Below, piece after piece: positions 14,182 through 27,700 of a stretch of DNA of 64,000 nt. Position 1 is the stretch's first letter. Every line of letters starts with the position of its first letter. The translations under genes were made by a program, and so were the position numbers. A model generated the notes under the pieces. That model was not told the origin of the DNA. It saw only the letters and a list, made by a program, of their open reading frames with translations, and did not search any database. The DNA comes from Conoideocrella luteorostrata (lineage: Eukaryota; Ascomycota; Sordariomycetes; Hypocreales; Clavicipitaceae): contig JASWJB010000006.1 in assembly GCA_032433595.1 (NCBI GenBank), positions 265,091 through 329,090 on the forward strand, given 5' to 3'.

Positions 14182-15483
14182 ATGTCTGTATCCCAGAATA
14201 AGTCGCTCACGCCCCGTACTCCCCGACCGAAATCACCGCGACTGCAGCTCAAGCTTCGCTCCAGTTGTGACACCTGCGGACAGGCAAAGGTACGAAAATA
14301 CACTGACACTTTCATTCTAGTGAGCAGTTACTAATCTTTTAGTTTCAAGATCAAATGCGATCGTGGCCAGCCTGCCTGTGGGCGTTGCGTCGTCCACGGT
14401 GTTGCTTGCGTCTATGGAGTATCAAGAAAAGCAGGCAAACCTCCACGAAGGCGACCTGCGGTCTCAACTTTTCCATCCCATATCAGCTTTGCTAGAGATC
14501 CCAGGATCGAGAATGTCAACCAAATTAATGGTGGTTCTCGGGACATTGATATAATGCTAAGCCTGGCACAAGGCGATATGTCAGCGCATTCGCCATTCTT
14601 CACTTCTAATGCGGCATTTCAAGCTTGGTTTCCTTTTGACAGCCTTGGAAGACTGAATGCAGACGCTATTACGCCAATCTCATCCGACCGGGATACATAT
14701 ATGAGTAGGCAGAGCAACTCAAGAGTCAGCCAGGGACAAGGCTCAACAACTGACACAGCCACACGGCCTTACTGCACCCTGGAGTCTAAGGATCTTATGC
14801 GGCGACTGTGCTATGCCAGTCCTTCTGATTCCGCTCCGAACGGTTTTACATCCCACACTTTAAACTTGGATTTCGTCCTAGCGCGCAACCGCGATGTTGC
14901 CGGGCGCCTGGAGCTGCTCCTCAAGTGCCCTTGCGCACGCTCGCCTCATACAGCCATGTTGTACGCCTCCATTGTGTCGCGCATCCTGCTGTGGTACCAA
15001 CAGGCCATCTCCAACACGACTTGCCCAGGTATGCCGTTATTATCGCCTACGTTTACGGCGCAAGAGCCATTGCCGTGGTCGTTGTCGACCCCGACTACTT
15101 TCCATCCCCTCGATTCGGGAACGGCCGATGATAGCCGTGGTGTCCTGGTGCTCCCGACTCCTATCACGGTCGGGAATTTCCAAAGTGGTGACCAAGGCCT
15201 CCAGACAACCTTGAAAAATTGCATTGCGCTGAGCGAGTTGAGAACGGTCAGCAGCTTGATTGACTCGTTCATTTCCCTGGGCACAAGCTCGGCTGGTTCG
15301 CACATAGCCCATTATGCTTGCCCTGCCGCGGGAGAGTTCAGCTCTACTTTAGGGGACACAAATCTGTTTGCAAGTCTTGGTGCATGGCTTCGGACTGAAC
15401 ACCGGCGTGTCGTGAGTAGCGCGCGGTCAGGATTATCGGAACTGGATGAGAATCTCAGCTTCTGGCATACAGGGAAGCCGTGA
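14182..15483 (+). CDS. AflR-like Zn2Cys6 transcription factor, 2 exons
   Basis: Exons are 14182-14289 and 14350-15483, 413 residues. The intron falls inside the zinc cluster; using the CAAG acceptor gives exact Cx2Cx6Cx5Cx2Cx6C spacing, joining CDTCGQAK to IKCDRGQPACGRC. This is followed by YGVSRKAGKPPRRR, which resembles the linker after the zinc cluster in AflR, the activator of aflatoxin/sterigmatocystin genes. The C-terminal half (from about residue 219) has the AflR-domain signature LLLKCPCARSPHTAMLYAS and ends with a conserved-looking region to ENLSFWHTGKP. Such proteins bind DNA in the nucleus and usually control an adjacent polyketide cluster. No polyketide synthase is present in this window, so its target is unknown. 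Start chosen as the first ATG giving a typical short basic N-terminus. Confidence 0.87.
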
Positions 15484-15649
15484 ACCGCAGAATTTGTACA
15501 ACTCCACCACACAGCTGGCACCAGGGTCGTGGCCCAACTAACTATGTACTTGAAATAACTGCGAATTAAATACATTCAATATGGCTAGCTCACCGGAGCA
15601 CGCCCATAACAAAAACCTAACAAATAATGATATTACTGATGGAAACTAC

Positions 15650-16560
15650 AGCATGCTCACAGTATAACATTCCCACCGCAAATCGCAATTACACTGTGTC
15701 GTTAGTAAAATCGAGACTCACTCTATTTTGGTGACAACTACTGTAACTTGAAGTGGTTGAGCACTGGTGTAGTATTCCGTGGTTGTTGCACCAGCCCTCT
15801 TCTCCCAGACTTTTGGAGCACAATCTTAGGAACCTAGACAGCTGGTTAATATTTTTGGACGCTACTTCATAGAGGTACGGCCCCATAGTGTTTGGCACAG
15901 CGCAGTTATATTTTGTTCAAAAGCTGGAGAACATCATTGCTCTTCATGATCTCTAATATTGCGAATGATGTATTCATCAGCGGTATCTTGTTGATTCTCT
16001 AGTAATCAGACCAAGATTAGCCACCAAGTGCCTAATAATATAGAATTCATGAAACCTACCCCAGCCAGGATATTTCTCTGGTTTCTTCCGACTTTGTATC
16101 CTCAAGATATTTCAGGGAAGCTTTGTACGTCCCTTTTGGTAAATAGATAGAGTACCGGATACCTTTCTCATCGTTATAAGTCAGATGGTTCTGCTCGACA
16201 CGAGCTATTCACCCTTCAAGTAGCTTTTCTCGGTGAGGTTAAACACATAGCCGCCGAAAATAGGTGTTGCGATTACTTTAAATACACAAGTTAGCATCGA
16301 ATTATTGTTGTGAATTCTCGGTTGATCCACTCCACATAGCAATCATCTTCTTCAGCATGTAGAAGGGACATGAATTTAGAGAATTGTGTCTCCAGTACAG
16401 AAGTTTTGTAGGATCGAAGCTATTTGTATTGTTATCCGCTCGTAGGTTGAATATCCACTCATTACTGGAACAATTAGACAAATCTTCTGGGAGGGTATGG
16501 AAACCTGCGATTGCAACCGTGTTGCTATGCTCGAATGAGCTAATTGTAAGAGAATACACG
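15650..16560 (-). pseudogene. AT-rich eroded gene, family not recognised
   Basis: On the minus strand a protein-like segment near 16560-16310 contains NTVAIAGFHTLPEDL and DPTKLLYWRHNS. Further left, another frame near 16190-16080 contains YSIYLPKGTYKASLKYLED. The segments are in different frames with stops between them, and the region is visibly AT-rich, as expected after repeat-induced point mutation or neutral decay. I could not assign a family. Confidence 0.3.
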
Positions 16561-16974
16561 GCAAAGCTCGTCCTAGATGTAATAGCAACAGCTTCTCAAC
16601 GAACTTGCTGACTGCAGCTCCGCTTTGGAATTCGTAAGGTATTCGTTCGAGCCTAAAATATTGCTTGTGACTATCATCCCCAGTTGGTGGTTGGTGGGTG
16701 TAAGAAAACAAGAATCAAATATAGAGTTGTCAAATGGCTTTAGCGGATGATGTAAAGGCTCGGCTCCTGGTATTCAGGATATTCATCATCACGGATGACT
16801 AAGGCCTTAAAGGACTTGTCTTGGTATATTATGAAGGTTGGGCAATTTAGCTGCGAAATGTACGTTTTATCAAGTTTCCTCGGTATGCTGCAAAGATTAC
16901 AACAATGACGGCCGGAGCGACAGCTTTGGCGCCAGGTATATGTACCAGTCCTGCCTGCTGACCAAACTAAAGGC

Positions 16975-17980
16975 CTGACAGAGTGGTCAGTCCTTCATCG
17001 ATGGAACCGACATCTGGTGCACAGCTTTTACAGAGAACCACAACAATGGACAGACAATCTCGCGGTTTGGAAACTCGTCCACGCGAGAAAAGTGGCTGGA
17101 GTAAAAAAATTCCATTGGCCTCTTGTAGATCACGCTGCCAAGGTCGCTGTTCATATACCCAAGACAGAGATTGGTATGATGAATGAGCCAAATAGATGTG
17201 GCATGAAGGGAGTGAGGTGTACCGTGCAAGGATTTCAGACCTTGGGGCGAGATCACTGGAAAATCCCTTTCCAACGGATTAATTTGCATCACGCGGAGTT
17301 TACGCAGCATGGAAAAGCTCTGGGTGAGAATGCATGACGACTATTGTTCCATCAATGCCAACGACCAGGTGGCGGATCCTGATTCCATCCTTAGCGTCTA
17401 CAAGAAGGTGCTGAAGACGCAGACGATGCTGGCCATCCATGTCTGGATCCAACTCTCGTCCGGGCGGTTGATGCGCGGGATGAAAGCATTTTTGCGTATC
17501 TCAAAACATCCTCGAAAGCGGATGGAGGTGATCAAGCGGCAAAGGCACCCATAGCGCTTGGTGCAAGTAATGCAGAGAGTTTGTGTCCTGGTATTTTAAA
17601 GGCGTTGAAGCGCAAATTGGAGGATGTGGAGTGCCCGAACAGGGTGGATGAGGCTGATGGTGATGATGGAAGCATGATGAATAGCGGGCGCCCGCTAGTT
17701 GCTGCAGTCATGGCATGGCTGCGTTACGTAAATTACATGAAAAATTGTCATGTGAGCGCGCTGGCGTTCTCATCCTCAACAATTTTGCAATTGCACATGT
17801 GCAAGATCACGGAACTGCTTCATAGTCTTGAGCTCCGAGACATGTTCCAGTCTGGCCTGTTTGGAGCGCAGCGTGACGTTCCACCCCCAGCCAACATCAC
17901 CGGGGCGGGCAAACCTCTCAAAATCCGGTACGGAGTCCTCCGTACACAAACTCACAGTATGACGGTCAAATTTTTCTAGA
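16975..17980 (+). pseudogene. Degenerate coding remnant(s), family not recognised
   Basis: A frame near 16985-17100 reads QSFIDGTDIWCTAFTENHNN and continues through STREKWLE before hitting stops. A second open stretch from about 17397 to 17978 (containing GASNAESLCPGILKALKRKL and VAAVMAWLRYVNYMKN) has no convincing start. The segments look protein-like but are not joined by good splice sites. Function unknown. Confidence 0.25.
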
Positions 17981-20760
17981 TTCATGCCCTCGAACATACC
18001 CTGTGATCCATGAAAATGCTTAGCTCATCATCAATGAAGATTCCTCATTCAAGCACGGAAAGTGGCCAGAAGAATCTGCCACAAGGGATTACATGGGATA
18101 AGAGAACCCATGTCAACCGGGGCTAACGTCATGTTCCATAAGCGAAAAGCTATAGCTTTTAAAATCACTGAGTGAACTGTCTTGTCATTCAATTACTGTT
18201 GGAAGCCTGGCCTGGATAGCGGTAATCGCGGTTGGTTCGATGAACGGCAAACAGCCGTTTGTCTCCGCTCCATCGTTGATATCTACATCTGCAATATGAA
18301 CTCGTTAGCGGATCTCGCAAACCACTACGGAGTAAACGTTCCACATGTACTCCGTAGTCTCGGGGTTGCCATACCGATTTTTGGACTCATGGCTGAAAGA
18401 CACCCCAACCGCGTGGCCACTGAAGAGACCACTGTAGGTTGCGCCAGAAACAAGAACAGCTAGCAGTTATCCATTTTCCCACGAAGGCGGTACTGTCAAA
18501 CGCCTCTGCAGATCGAAGACGGAGAAAAGCCCCGAAAAGGTGAGGTGGAAGGAGGGGGCTCTGTCGATCCTGGAGCAGGTGCAAGCCCGATTTACGTTGA
18601 ACGTCTGGTGAGCCGGCACGAGCTGTTTCATTGACGAATCTCGAGGGAATTTACCCCGGATTTGGCAGTCCGGACGACGGCGGCTCTGTGGGCTTCCTCA
18701 TGTATAATGCAGAGAGTCTGGTCCAAATCTGGCCTAGCAAAATGGATGGGATGGATGGATGGATGGTTGGTTGGTGGGTTGGTTAGTGGCAGAGGTGATG
18801 CAAGACAAGCCGCCCGTCCATGCGCAGGTACTCGCCAACAAACCGACTGTTGGGTGCCACATCCAATATTCGAATAGCTACTCCGTACTCCGCACGGAGT
18901 ACTCTATAATTACCCTGTATCATTTTCCTCGAGGATGATCAGGGCTGGGTGGGTGGCGATGGAGTAAGCGAAGGGGCAGATGTCACACCAGCCCGGGCTC
19001 TGGAAGCAGTTTATCCTACTTGTTACCACCGCGGTGCGCGGCGGGGACGAAGGAGGAGTTTTGGTATTTGCACCCCGTACTTTGACACAGCACAGCAAGG
19101 CGGCGAATTGTGGTGGCGGCCTGCAAAAGCTGTATCCAATTGCGTGTCCAATGCAGTCGCATAATAAATATTGAATCTTGCAGCGAGCAAGTACTGGGCC
19201 ATTCCAAGCGTTCTACAGAATGCATGCTGCAATCCGCTGTTCTGTCTTCCGCAGCAGCTCGCCAATGCAGCGGGGCCAGCGCGTGGTTGGTGACGAGACG
19301 TGGACGACGGATTCTAGTGGCGCGGGCCGAGCAACAGTTTGGGGGGGACTGGGGGCCTGAGGGAAGGGACTGGGGCATGGGGGACAGGCTGTGGGACTGC
19401 GGAGTGCTTCGTTGGGAAACTGACAGGCGGGGACAAATTACGAGACCCTTTGCAGCGTGGATGGGTTAGCCGTGAAGGGGTCACGTAAATTGTCCGCCGC
19501 CTGACTGGCAGGACAATACTCTGTACACACCGGGTTACGGAGTGCGGAGACGGAGTCACGGCGCAGGGTTACGGGATAAGTGTGATGTGACGCGCTGACA
19601 GGCCTGACAGGACAGGCTGGTGCAAAGCTGAAAGAAACTGTGGGCGCTGATGCACACTGACACGTACGGAGTACTTCTGTTGTTCACCTCTATGGCTCTG
19701 CACGGCCCAGGAGATCCGACAGATCAAGGCGTTCGTCAACGGCTGAATGCATCCACATCTCCAAAGCACCGCTTCGACCAGTGCTCTTGCAACACTGACT
19801 TTGGGGCTGGCAGGCTTGACGAAGTTGGAGTACGGTCGGCACCAAGCACCCTGTTCTTCTTCCACCACCGACTCCGACTTTCGGCTGCCTTCCAGGCACC
19901 TTCCACACCCCAGATATAAGATATCGGACGGTGAGTTTGGCGTATCCGTCTGGTCAAGTCAGGCATGATATTGCACCCGATTTCTCAAATGACCAAGGGC
20001 ATCACCCTTGTTGAAATGCTGCCGCGTAGGCACATGAAATGAAGCAGCCAGCCTCCTTTCTACTCAGCTAGTTTCTACTCTGTCCTCATCCCCAATTGAA
20101 CACTGCCGTGCTTATCCGACGACGTTGTACAAAAAGTCAGCTTCTTCCCACCACCCACACTCTGGAGGAACACAACGGCGGAGCGGTGGCGTTCTTGATG
20201 CCAGGGTGCAAGTCGGGCTAATGTCCGTCGCCAACACACCCGAGGCAAAGGGACTCGACACAATGGCTGTAGCCAGCCCCCATGTCAGGCTTGTCGGGGA
20301 AAATTCTCAATCATGACGAAAGAGGACGCGACGACCAGCAACGAATTGGTTCTGCATTGTAGGTAACTAGCACCTGGTTTGTCTCTCATCCTTAAAACCC
20401 CCCCACCCATGTTTCTGATGTTCGATATCGGTTCGACCACCTCTGCTAATCACCGACAACTAGAAGCTGCTCGGCAAATGCTTGCATTTCGGTTCTGCCA
20501 CCTTTTGCGTCCCGCATGCTTGTTTGACATGGCTCTGCAGCGAACAAGCTGCGAGCCTTGACCGTATACGCTTCAACTGGGCAATCGCTCATTCCAACCC
20601 CCAGCATCGAAGAGATATCCCGTTGAACCGAAATCCGCCACAACGACTAGGCTTTGAAGTCATGGTATAATATTTTCAAGAGTATCGCCATCAACGAAGG
20701 GAACGAAATTCACACGCCGCATATATACGTCGACGCCTACTCCTCGAACGCCGTTTTGTC

Positions 20761-20770
20761 TATATAAAAC
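20761..20770 (+). promoter_or_regulatory. TATA box of the DUF7703 gene
   Basis: TATATAAAAC lies 93 bp upstream of the ATG at 20863 and is followed by a CT-rich stretch, a good fit to a fungal core promoter. Confidence 0.6.
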
Positions 20771-20862
20771 CCCGATATCCCCACGACACGACGCCATCCG
20801 TACTTCTCGAGCAATATCCCTTCTGTTTTCCCTATGCCGAGGATGAAATTGAATTCCTCGCC

Positions 20863-21714
20863 ATGGGCTATTCAGGCAACCCAGGCACAGGTTTAGCCGA
20901 CACCAGCGCGCAAACCTTCGCCGTCGTCGCGTTCGTAGCCCTGGCGTTGTACAATGCAATCGAGCTCAACATCATCATATTTTCCACCTTTCGGCGTTTC
21001 AAGGGCCTCTATTTCTGGAGCTTCCTGGCCGCCACCAATGGCATTATCCCGCACTCAATCGGCTTCCTCCTCAAGAATGTCGTCGGATCACACACGTTTG
21101 GCCTCTACATCACCCTCGTCGCCGTCGGCTGGGTGCCCATGGTCACCGGCCAGTCCCTCGTCCTCTACTCGCGCCTACACCTAATATTCTGGAACAATTT
21201 CTGGCTCCGCATGATCCTGCGCATGATCATCGCCAATGTATTTCTTCTGCACATCCCCATCGTCATCCTCATGTACGGAGCCAACAGCTCCTCTCACAAC
21301 GCTTGGGTTCAGCCGTACATCGTCTACGAAAAAATCCAAGTCACCGTGTTTTTCCTGCAAGAGCTCATCATATCCGCCGTATACATCAAGTCCTGCTTCT
21401 CTTTCTTCGACACCCACGATAGTTTATACGGCGACGCCGTGCGCAAGATGCGCCGCCATTTAATTCTCGTCAATGTCTTTGTGATACTCCTTGACGTTCC
21501 TATTTTGTGCTTAGAGTATACGGATTTCTACGATTTGCAAACCGCCTACAAAGCGCTCGTGTATAGTGTCAAGTTAAAGATGGAGTTCAGGATACTGGAT
21601 CGGCTGGTGGAAATGACTAAGGAGAGGCACAATGTTGATCCTTTTCGGGATAACTCGACCGTCCACATCGAGCATGTGTCGTCGGTATCAATGACAATCC
21701 CAAGGCAGAGTTGA
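20863..21714 (+). CDS. DUF7703-type integral membrane protein, single exon
   Basis: The intact frame encodes 283 residues. About seven hydrophobic segments follow each other (for example TFAVVAFVALALYNAIELNI, LYITLVAVGWVPMVTGQSLV, NVFLLHIPIVILMYG and LILVNVFVILLDVPILCL), with charged loops between, and a hydrophilic C-terminal tail after residue 245 (LDRLVEMTKERHNVDPF). The layout and the YSRLHLI / DAVRKMRRHLI blocks match a fungal seven-helix family annotated as DUF7703. Its function is unknown; a receptor-like or transporter-like role is conceivable from topology alone. The start is supported by a TATA box about 90 bp upstream and a purine at -3. No neighbour gives context. Confidence 0.82.
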   Translation: MGYSGNPGTGLADTSAQTFAVVAFVALALYNAIELNIIIFSTFRRFKGLYFWSFLAATNGIIPHSIGFLLKNVVGSHTFGLYITLVAVGWVPMVTGQSLVLYSRLHLIFWNNFWLRMILRMIIANVFLLHIPIVILMYGANSSSHNAWVQPYIVYEKIQVTVFFLQELIISAVYIKSCFSFFDTHDSLYGDAVRKMRRHLILVNVFVILLDVPILCLEYTDFYDLQTAYKALVYSVKLKMEFRILDRLVEMTKERHNVDPFRDNSTVHIEHVSSVSMTIPRQS

Positions 21715-24700
21715 CCACGATTGTATAGTATCAGAAACGAATTCAAGAAAGCATAGTTCAAAGATGTCTGGCCGACTGTGAGCAACTCTATGTGTCCATC
21801 GGCGTCGGATGGGGTTTGAGAAACTTTGAACTTCAACACCCCCGCACCGCCCAGCATTCTGTGGGAGAAGCGGCTGACTTTGTTTTTTGTTTTGTTTGAG
21901 CAATCCGACATAGTCGTAATGTAGCCGCTTCCAGAGGGATCCAGGACGGGACACAACTAGGTTACGCGAAGTGTTCTGTAGAGTTGCCAAATAACGCCCA
22001 ATTTGTGTAGCATTAGGTTGTCAGTAACAGGCAGACGAATTGCCCCCAGATGTCGTTCTGATACACGAGGAGCATCCCACGGCAAGATGATCAGAACAAC
22101 CTACTGCTATCAATTCTTGGCAATATACTCGTCCACCACGGTTCCACGCATGTGGCCAAGGAGTGCTCAGAGGCGACTCTTCATAACAAAGGGACAGTCG
22201 CGGTTGCCCCCCTCAATCCCCCCGCTCTTAGACTATTGGAACGAATTGGTCACATATACAATGCATTTAGATTGCGATAATCGTCAGGATCGATTGGCAG
22301 CTTTGGTAACACAGGCAGTGGTTGTGGAGATCTAGGTCATCCTACTCCCGCGTGTTGTTCCTGTTATACAAAGAGGATCATTGTGGATTGAGGACTACAT
22401 CATTACCTAGACAGAGATTCCTACTAGGCTGAAGAACACAGTACGGTTCAATTCAACTACATCATTGACCAAAAGATGAGGCCTTTGTGGCGTTCAACTT
22501 CGCTACACGTATGCCACTTCGATTCTTCTACTTCATTGATATACAGTAGAGATCACTTTTGACATTTGCTCGCCCCTAACCAGACTCTATGTTGTTCGTC
22601 ATTGAGTCCTGGATAGAAGAAGACGTGGGATCTTCCAAACCAGCCAGCGATTCTACAATTGAACCAGTCACAGCTCCTGCGAAATGTTCCCCCGAGCTTT
22701 GTCATTCAAGCTCGTCACGCTTGGAGAGTCAGCTTACCAAGACCATTCACCTGTCTTCCAAAAGGCCATCAGCTCTACAAGCTCATTATGATATAAGTGA
22801 CTCCAGCGGCGCTTCTGGCAGAACGTGACAGTTGCTGCTGTGCAGTGCCTGATTATGCTACCCGCGAAGGGGTATTTGGCAAAGGTGTACAGTCGCTGTG
22901 CGGTGCGTAACTAGGCGGTTGCTGATACCATGTAAGCTAGTTTATCGCCGGGCCTGCAGAACAACTCTTTCCAGGTCTTTTTGTAAGTCTGAAGTCGCGC
23001 TTCGTAGTTGTCAAAATCTGGATAGGGTTTGAACCGACAACCGGAGTTAATCGGCAAGACTGATCTTCTCCTCCCCCGAGAACCTCAAGACAAATTCCCC
23101 GTGTATTATTCGGCAATCGGTCCTGGTAGTTTTCAGTAGCATGCAGCATTGTCTCTATTGCGAAGTTTGTTGCGAGTTCAATTGCTGGGGCAACGTATTC
23201 GATAGCAACTGCATGTCATGTAGGGTTTATCCGCAAAAAAAGGTCCAAATCGCTAGGGTCTAGATACATCGCCTGAAGAATCTGAGATCCAGATACGTTT
23301 AATCTGTGCTTGAGGCTTGGCAGTTTCCGAAGAGTTCCTCTCGCCAAACCTCTAAATCCGACTTTCTACGCTTTCTTTATTGCTGCTCGTTTGTCCATTA
23401 GGTACAGACACTGCATACGCTCTGGCGCGGCCATTGTGGTCAAGTCGTCCAAGAACGTGGTGTTCAAGTCACAGAGGGCTCTGCGGAGGTTTTTTGTATC
23501 CACGAAGTCATCGGCAACTCCTTCGCCATTATACGATGATCCGTGAGTCGCCACGCACGCAAGGAGGTAGGGTTTCTTTGCTTATCCCTAAAGTGCGCTT
23601 ATCAGAGTTGTTGCTGCTGCACCATCTTCCAAGACCTGCCTGAGTTGTTTTGAGGCAACGTTGCCGGGGGAGAGCCTCTCCCTCACTGTATGAAGACTCA
23701 AGACAGCGGCAGTCTTTCGCTTTGGTTGCTTTGCGCCTTCAATTTCACATTGAACATTTTTCCCACAAACTCGAGGCCTGCAATTGTGTCTCTGCTCTCT
23801 GTCCCTTTCATTGTATGTCGTCTTCGACGCACTATTACAGCCCTCGCCAATTTGGTTTTTGTTCCTATCCTTCAAAACAAACAAGTCCCATTCACTTCAG
23901 TGTTTTTTTGTCTCGTCACTCATGGACTCGTCTCAATAAGCAACTATACAGAATTAAGCACCGAATCTACCCTACCAAAGAACTTTGACCAACAGCTCGA
24001 ACAGTCCCGTTCTGCAATATTCTTTTTTTGGGTCCTGGGCCAACGTGAGGCGGATATAGATCAAGTCATAGAAATACTTTTCAAGGGGCATCCGTCTTGG
24101 CTATGCTCCAATTTTTCGCTCTGCGCTTATCACGGCCATTATCAGTGTGTCTTTTCGTTGCAATTGTCTCGCAGCAAGTTTTTCAGCTACCGAAAGGTCC
24201 GAATTTGGAGCAGTACTCGTCGCATTCTGGGTAAGGCTAGACAGAACGATTAGAGCAAGATCTAGAAGATCAGAAGGCCAGACATACTACTACCACAATA
24301 CGTCGTTTCGGACGGTAATTTAGGCAGACTTGTCTTCACGTAGTATCCGTAGGAACTTTAACGCCAATGGAATCCGTCGTCAAAACATCCCTTTCGAAGA
24401 GGATGCTGCGCTGTCTGCCGTTCCGTAGAGCCACAGCGTTGGCGCTTCTCGCTGGGATTGGCAGTTGAATGACAGCCTCCAACACAGAAATTTGGCCAAA
24501 AGGTGCGCGTCCTACGACAACAATTGGAGGCATGGACTTGATTCCGATGCTACAGCTTCGCAATGGCCGGCCGGCAGACGATGCAGACGATCACCCGCTG
24601 TAGAACAATGTGGGTGAAGTGGAGCTGCCGCTGGGGCGTCAAAATAAAACAACGGTCTAGTTTTAGCCTGTGGGCGTAACAGACTAGGATTTTACGATAA

Positions 24701-27700
24701 CTATGTCACCACTGGAGACAGTCTGGCGGAGAAACATTCCGAGGCGGGACGCGCACAATGATGGCCGTGGCACGAAAGGCACCGGCTTGGAATGGATACG
24801 AAACAGTCATCTAGGCACTTTCTTCGGTTCACGTTTTTCAACCGACATCAGAATTGAATGTGGGGGTTTGACGCCTTGGGAGATGCCTCTTTAGGCCTGG
24901 CGACTGCACACGGTCGTTTGATGAGGGCCGCAGTGAATCATACAACTACCATGGTCAGAAAAATTGTCGACAGCGCAAAACATTCAAGTCCTCTTAAGAA
25001 CACGAGTCGTGGTCGGGAAATCCTGAATATGGTCACAATTGTGCGGCATTGGAAACACGTTTTCCCCCAGGCATCGTCCACAATTGTGCAGTCTTGTTGA
25101 ATGTCCACCGGTTTGATGCTGGGCTAACGCCTTGGCAGTCGGAATTCAACCTACATAAAGCCTGGAAATTTTAATAGGTGCTCTACAATTCAGCATTTAA
25201 TCTTATTTCAAAGATATAAATAACAAGGAAGATTTGATACGGAGTACGGAGTATACTAGGAAGCGAAGCCCCAGAGCTGCAAGGGTCGCTTAGCGTAGGG
25301 TAGCTCGGGACATCACGTGTGTTAGGGACTTTGGTGAGGCAGTTGCAGCCTAATTGATGCTGATGATATCCGGGCATGTGGGGAACCAAAAAAAGAGGTG
25401 AAACGTGATGCCGGAACTCTCCAAATTAGTTAACAGAGACGCGAGAGTCTGTGGCATCCTTTCGTCAAGGTCTGCATAGCATATGATACAGTGCCTGGCG
25501 GTCACGACTCGCATGATGGAGCGGTGCCGCGCTGTGGCTGGTTGACAAAGCCCCGTCTTCTGAAGTTAGCGTGCGTGGCTTGCCTTTGCCTGACTTGCCT
25601 TTGCTTTGCATGACCCATGGATACATGAGGCTTTTACGGCGGCGGCGGCCATGCAGTGCTCCATTTGGCTGCTATTTCGGCAGGCTTGTGCCCTTATAGT
25701 ATCTACGAAATGGCCATAATTTAATATGTTTTAGATAAATGTTTGCTGCGTTCGAAAATGCTTCAGGAATCAGGATCACCAGGCTGCGGCGTGAGGTGCG
25801 TCTTCGGCCCGCACCATGTACTCCGTACCTTCGCTCTCCACGCTCACACCGTCAACGCGGCTCCACTCCTCGTCAATCCTCGCTGCCTCGCAAGCAAACT
25901 GTATCATCTGCTGGGCCTGGCGAGCCAGCGGCATTGCCCATTACGACTGGTCTAGCGTAAGAGCACCAAGTATATTATCCACACAGCAACTCGTAGTGTG
26001 CATGGCCAGTGCATTATCACCGTGCCGGTTCGCTGCAGAGAAGGAGCAGGAGCCGACGTGCACATGTGTCTGGCAAAAAGTACGCTTTCGAGACCAGCCC
26101 AGTTAGGTCCAAGCGAAATTTTGACGGTGGCAAAACCCATCCAGCTGTGCGGAGTAATTATCTCAGACACTGTCAACAGCTTCTCCCGCTTTACCAACAC
26201 TGAATTGATTTTGATCTTTCGTCTTTGCTGCCGACTGAATCTTGACAGCAAGTCCAACTGCATTCGTGAGGCGCAAGCAGGGCGTGGCCGTGTTTTCCCC
26301 ATCGCGACATGTCCGATTGGCGTCGGCTCCTAGTCGGAACGTGCACGGTTTTATCAGGCCATTGAACTTTGGTATTGCCAGGATTGTAACAGGCCGACTT
26401 GAACATGCATGATCAAATCTCCTGGTGGGAAATAGACGCTGTCTCTGCCAGCGAAGCACCAGACTGTTTAGGTCACCATGGAAAACAAGCATAATCACCA
26501 GCTTCGAAGCAACTGGCATTCCTCAACAAGAGCCTTCCCTTAGCGCTAGGGTAAGGACGCCGCTACGGCTGCTACGGAGCGGCATCCCCCGCCAAGCAAG
26601 AACATGGTGGCGGTGTCTGGTCGAAATGCTGGTTTGTTCGACGGCTCCGCTCGACGCTCGCATGCAGGGCTAACTTGTGCCCGTGTCTTTAGCTACGTCA
26701 ATGATCACAGCCACCTCGTGCACGGGGTTTTTGACCAAGGAGAGCCATACTGGGCGGCTGCCAGCATGTATTGCGGCCGGTGCTAATGAGGCGTATTAAT
26801 TGCAACAGCTGCAGAGAGCTAAGTTGAACTCTAAGTCTAGGAATATTTGAAACCGCTCGACTTATGGTTGAAGGTCACCCCCACGAGGTTGTATCTACCC
26901 CCACATCGAATTCATCAGTGACAACTACGGCGGCCACAAGACCACCAAGATGGCAAAACGATATCGGGGCTAGTCGCAAAATCCGCGTGCCGGTCGCTGG
27001 TGATGCGATGTAAATTGAAAGCGCACTCCTGGCGTCGGACTCTGGCTAGCCACTCTCCCCTCACGTACATATTCGACACTTCGGTACCTGAACTGCCCAG
27101 TTTCCTCCGGCAGCGGAACGGCTGGGCAAAAGTTAGTTTAGTTGTCCCTAGCCTCGCCACTTATTAGCACTTTGATAGACACTATTCCATATCGGCTTTG
27201 GATGGCTCGCCTCTGCGGGCACCAGCTTGTTGTTGTTGTGGCGCTTATCTGCCCACCACATTCCATGCCCTTGGGTGCGGTGCTGTATCCAAAATCTTTC
27301 GTTGGTCGCTTTGTTCTTGCTCTGCCGGCGACGAGGCGCTGAAATGGGTAGTTGGCACTGGTCTCCGCGGTTGTTTATGCACTACTCCGTATCTTAACTG
27401 GAGATAATACTTGCGCCAACGAGGCATAGCCGTCTTGCCAGTTTGCACAATTCAGCGCACCATACTCGTAGACCCATCGATGCGTATAATTATTTTCGGC
27501 GTGCGGAGAAGTGTCCGATTTAAGAACGGCAAAGGCTACTGCGTAGCCGACCAGACATGGAGTACCGTACCGTGTACTGAGATATGGGGTATCGTGGCTG
27601 GCGGTCGGATTGCCAATCCCGCACGTTTGGTCTGAACAACATTGGGCACTATCAAGACGCCAATCCAATGCAGTTCTCAACCTGGAAATCCGGGCTGCCT

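Larger units (their letters stand above)
15484..20862. other. Long gene-poor interval with decayed frames
   Basis: Over 5 kb no intact gene was found. Two eroded segments are listed separately (15650-16560 and 16975-17980). The rest is short frames, a GGAT/GGTT microsatellite at about 18742-18785, a palindromic TACTCCG/CGGAGTA element at 18880-18903, and pyrimidine-rich promoter-like sequence near 20700-20860. Confidence 0.35.

Noticed and set aside
18742..18785. GGAT/GGTT tandem repeat considered as telomere-like
   Set aside because: The unit is not TTAGGG and it is a simple microsatellite in intergenic DNA.
23020..23045. GGTTCAAACCC on the minus strand, a perfect B-box match
   Set aside because: The T-stem pairs poorly and no tRNA-like 5' half lies upstream.
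23690..24253. Open frame of 187 codons, possibly a membrane protein
   Set aside because: Composition looks like translated low-complexity intergenic DNA, with no domain, no good start context and no splice partners.
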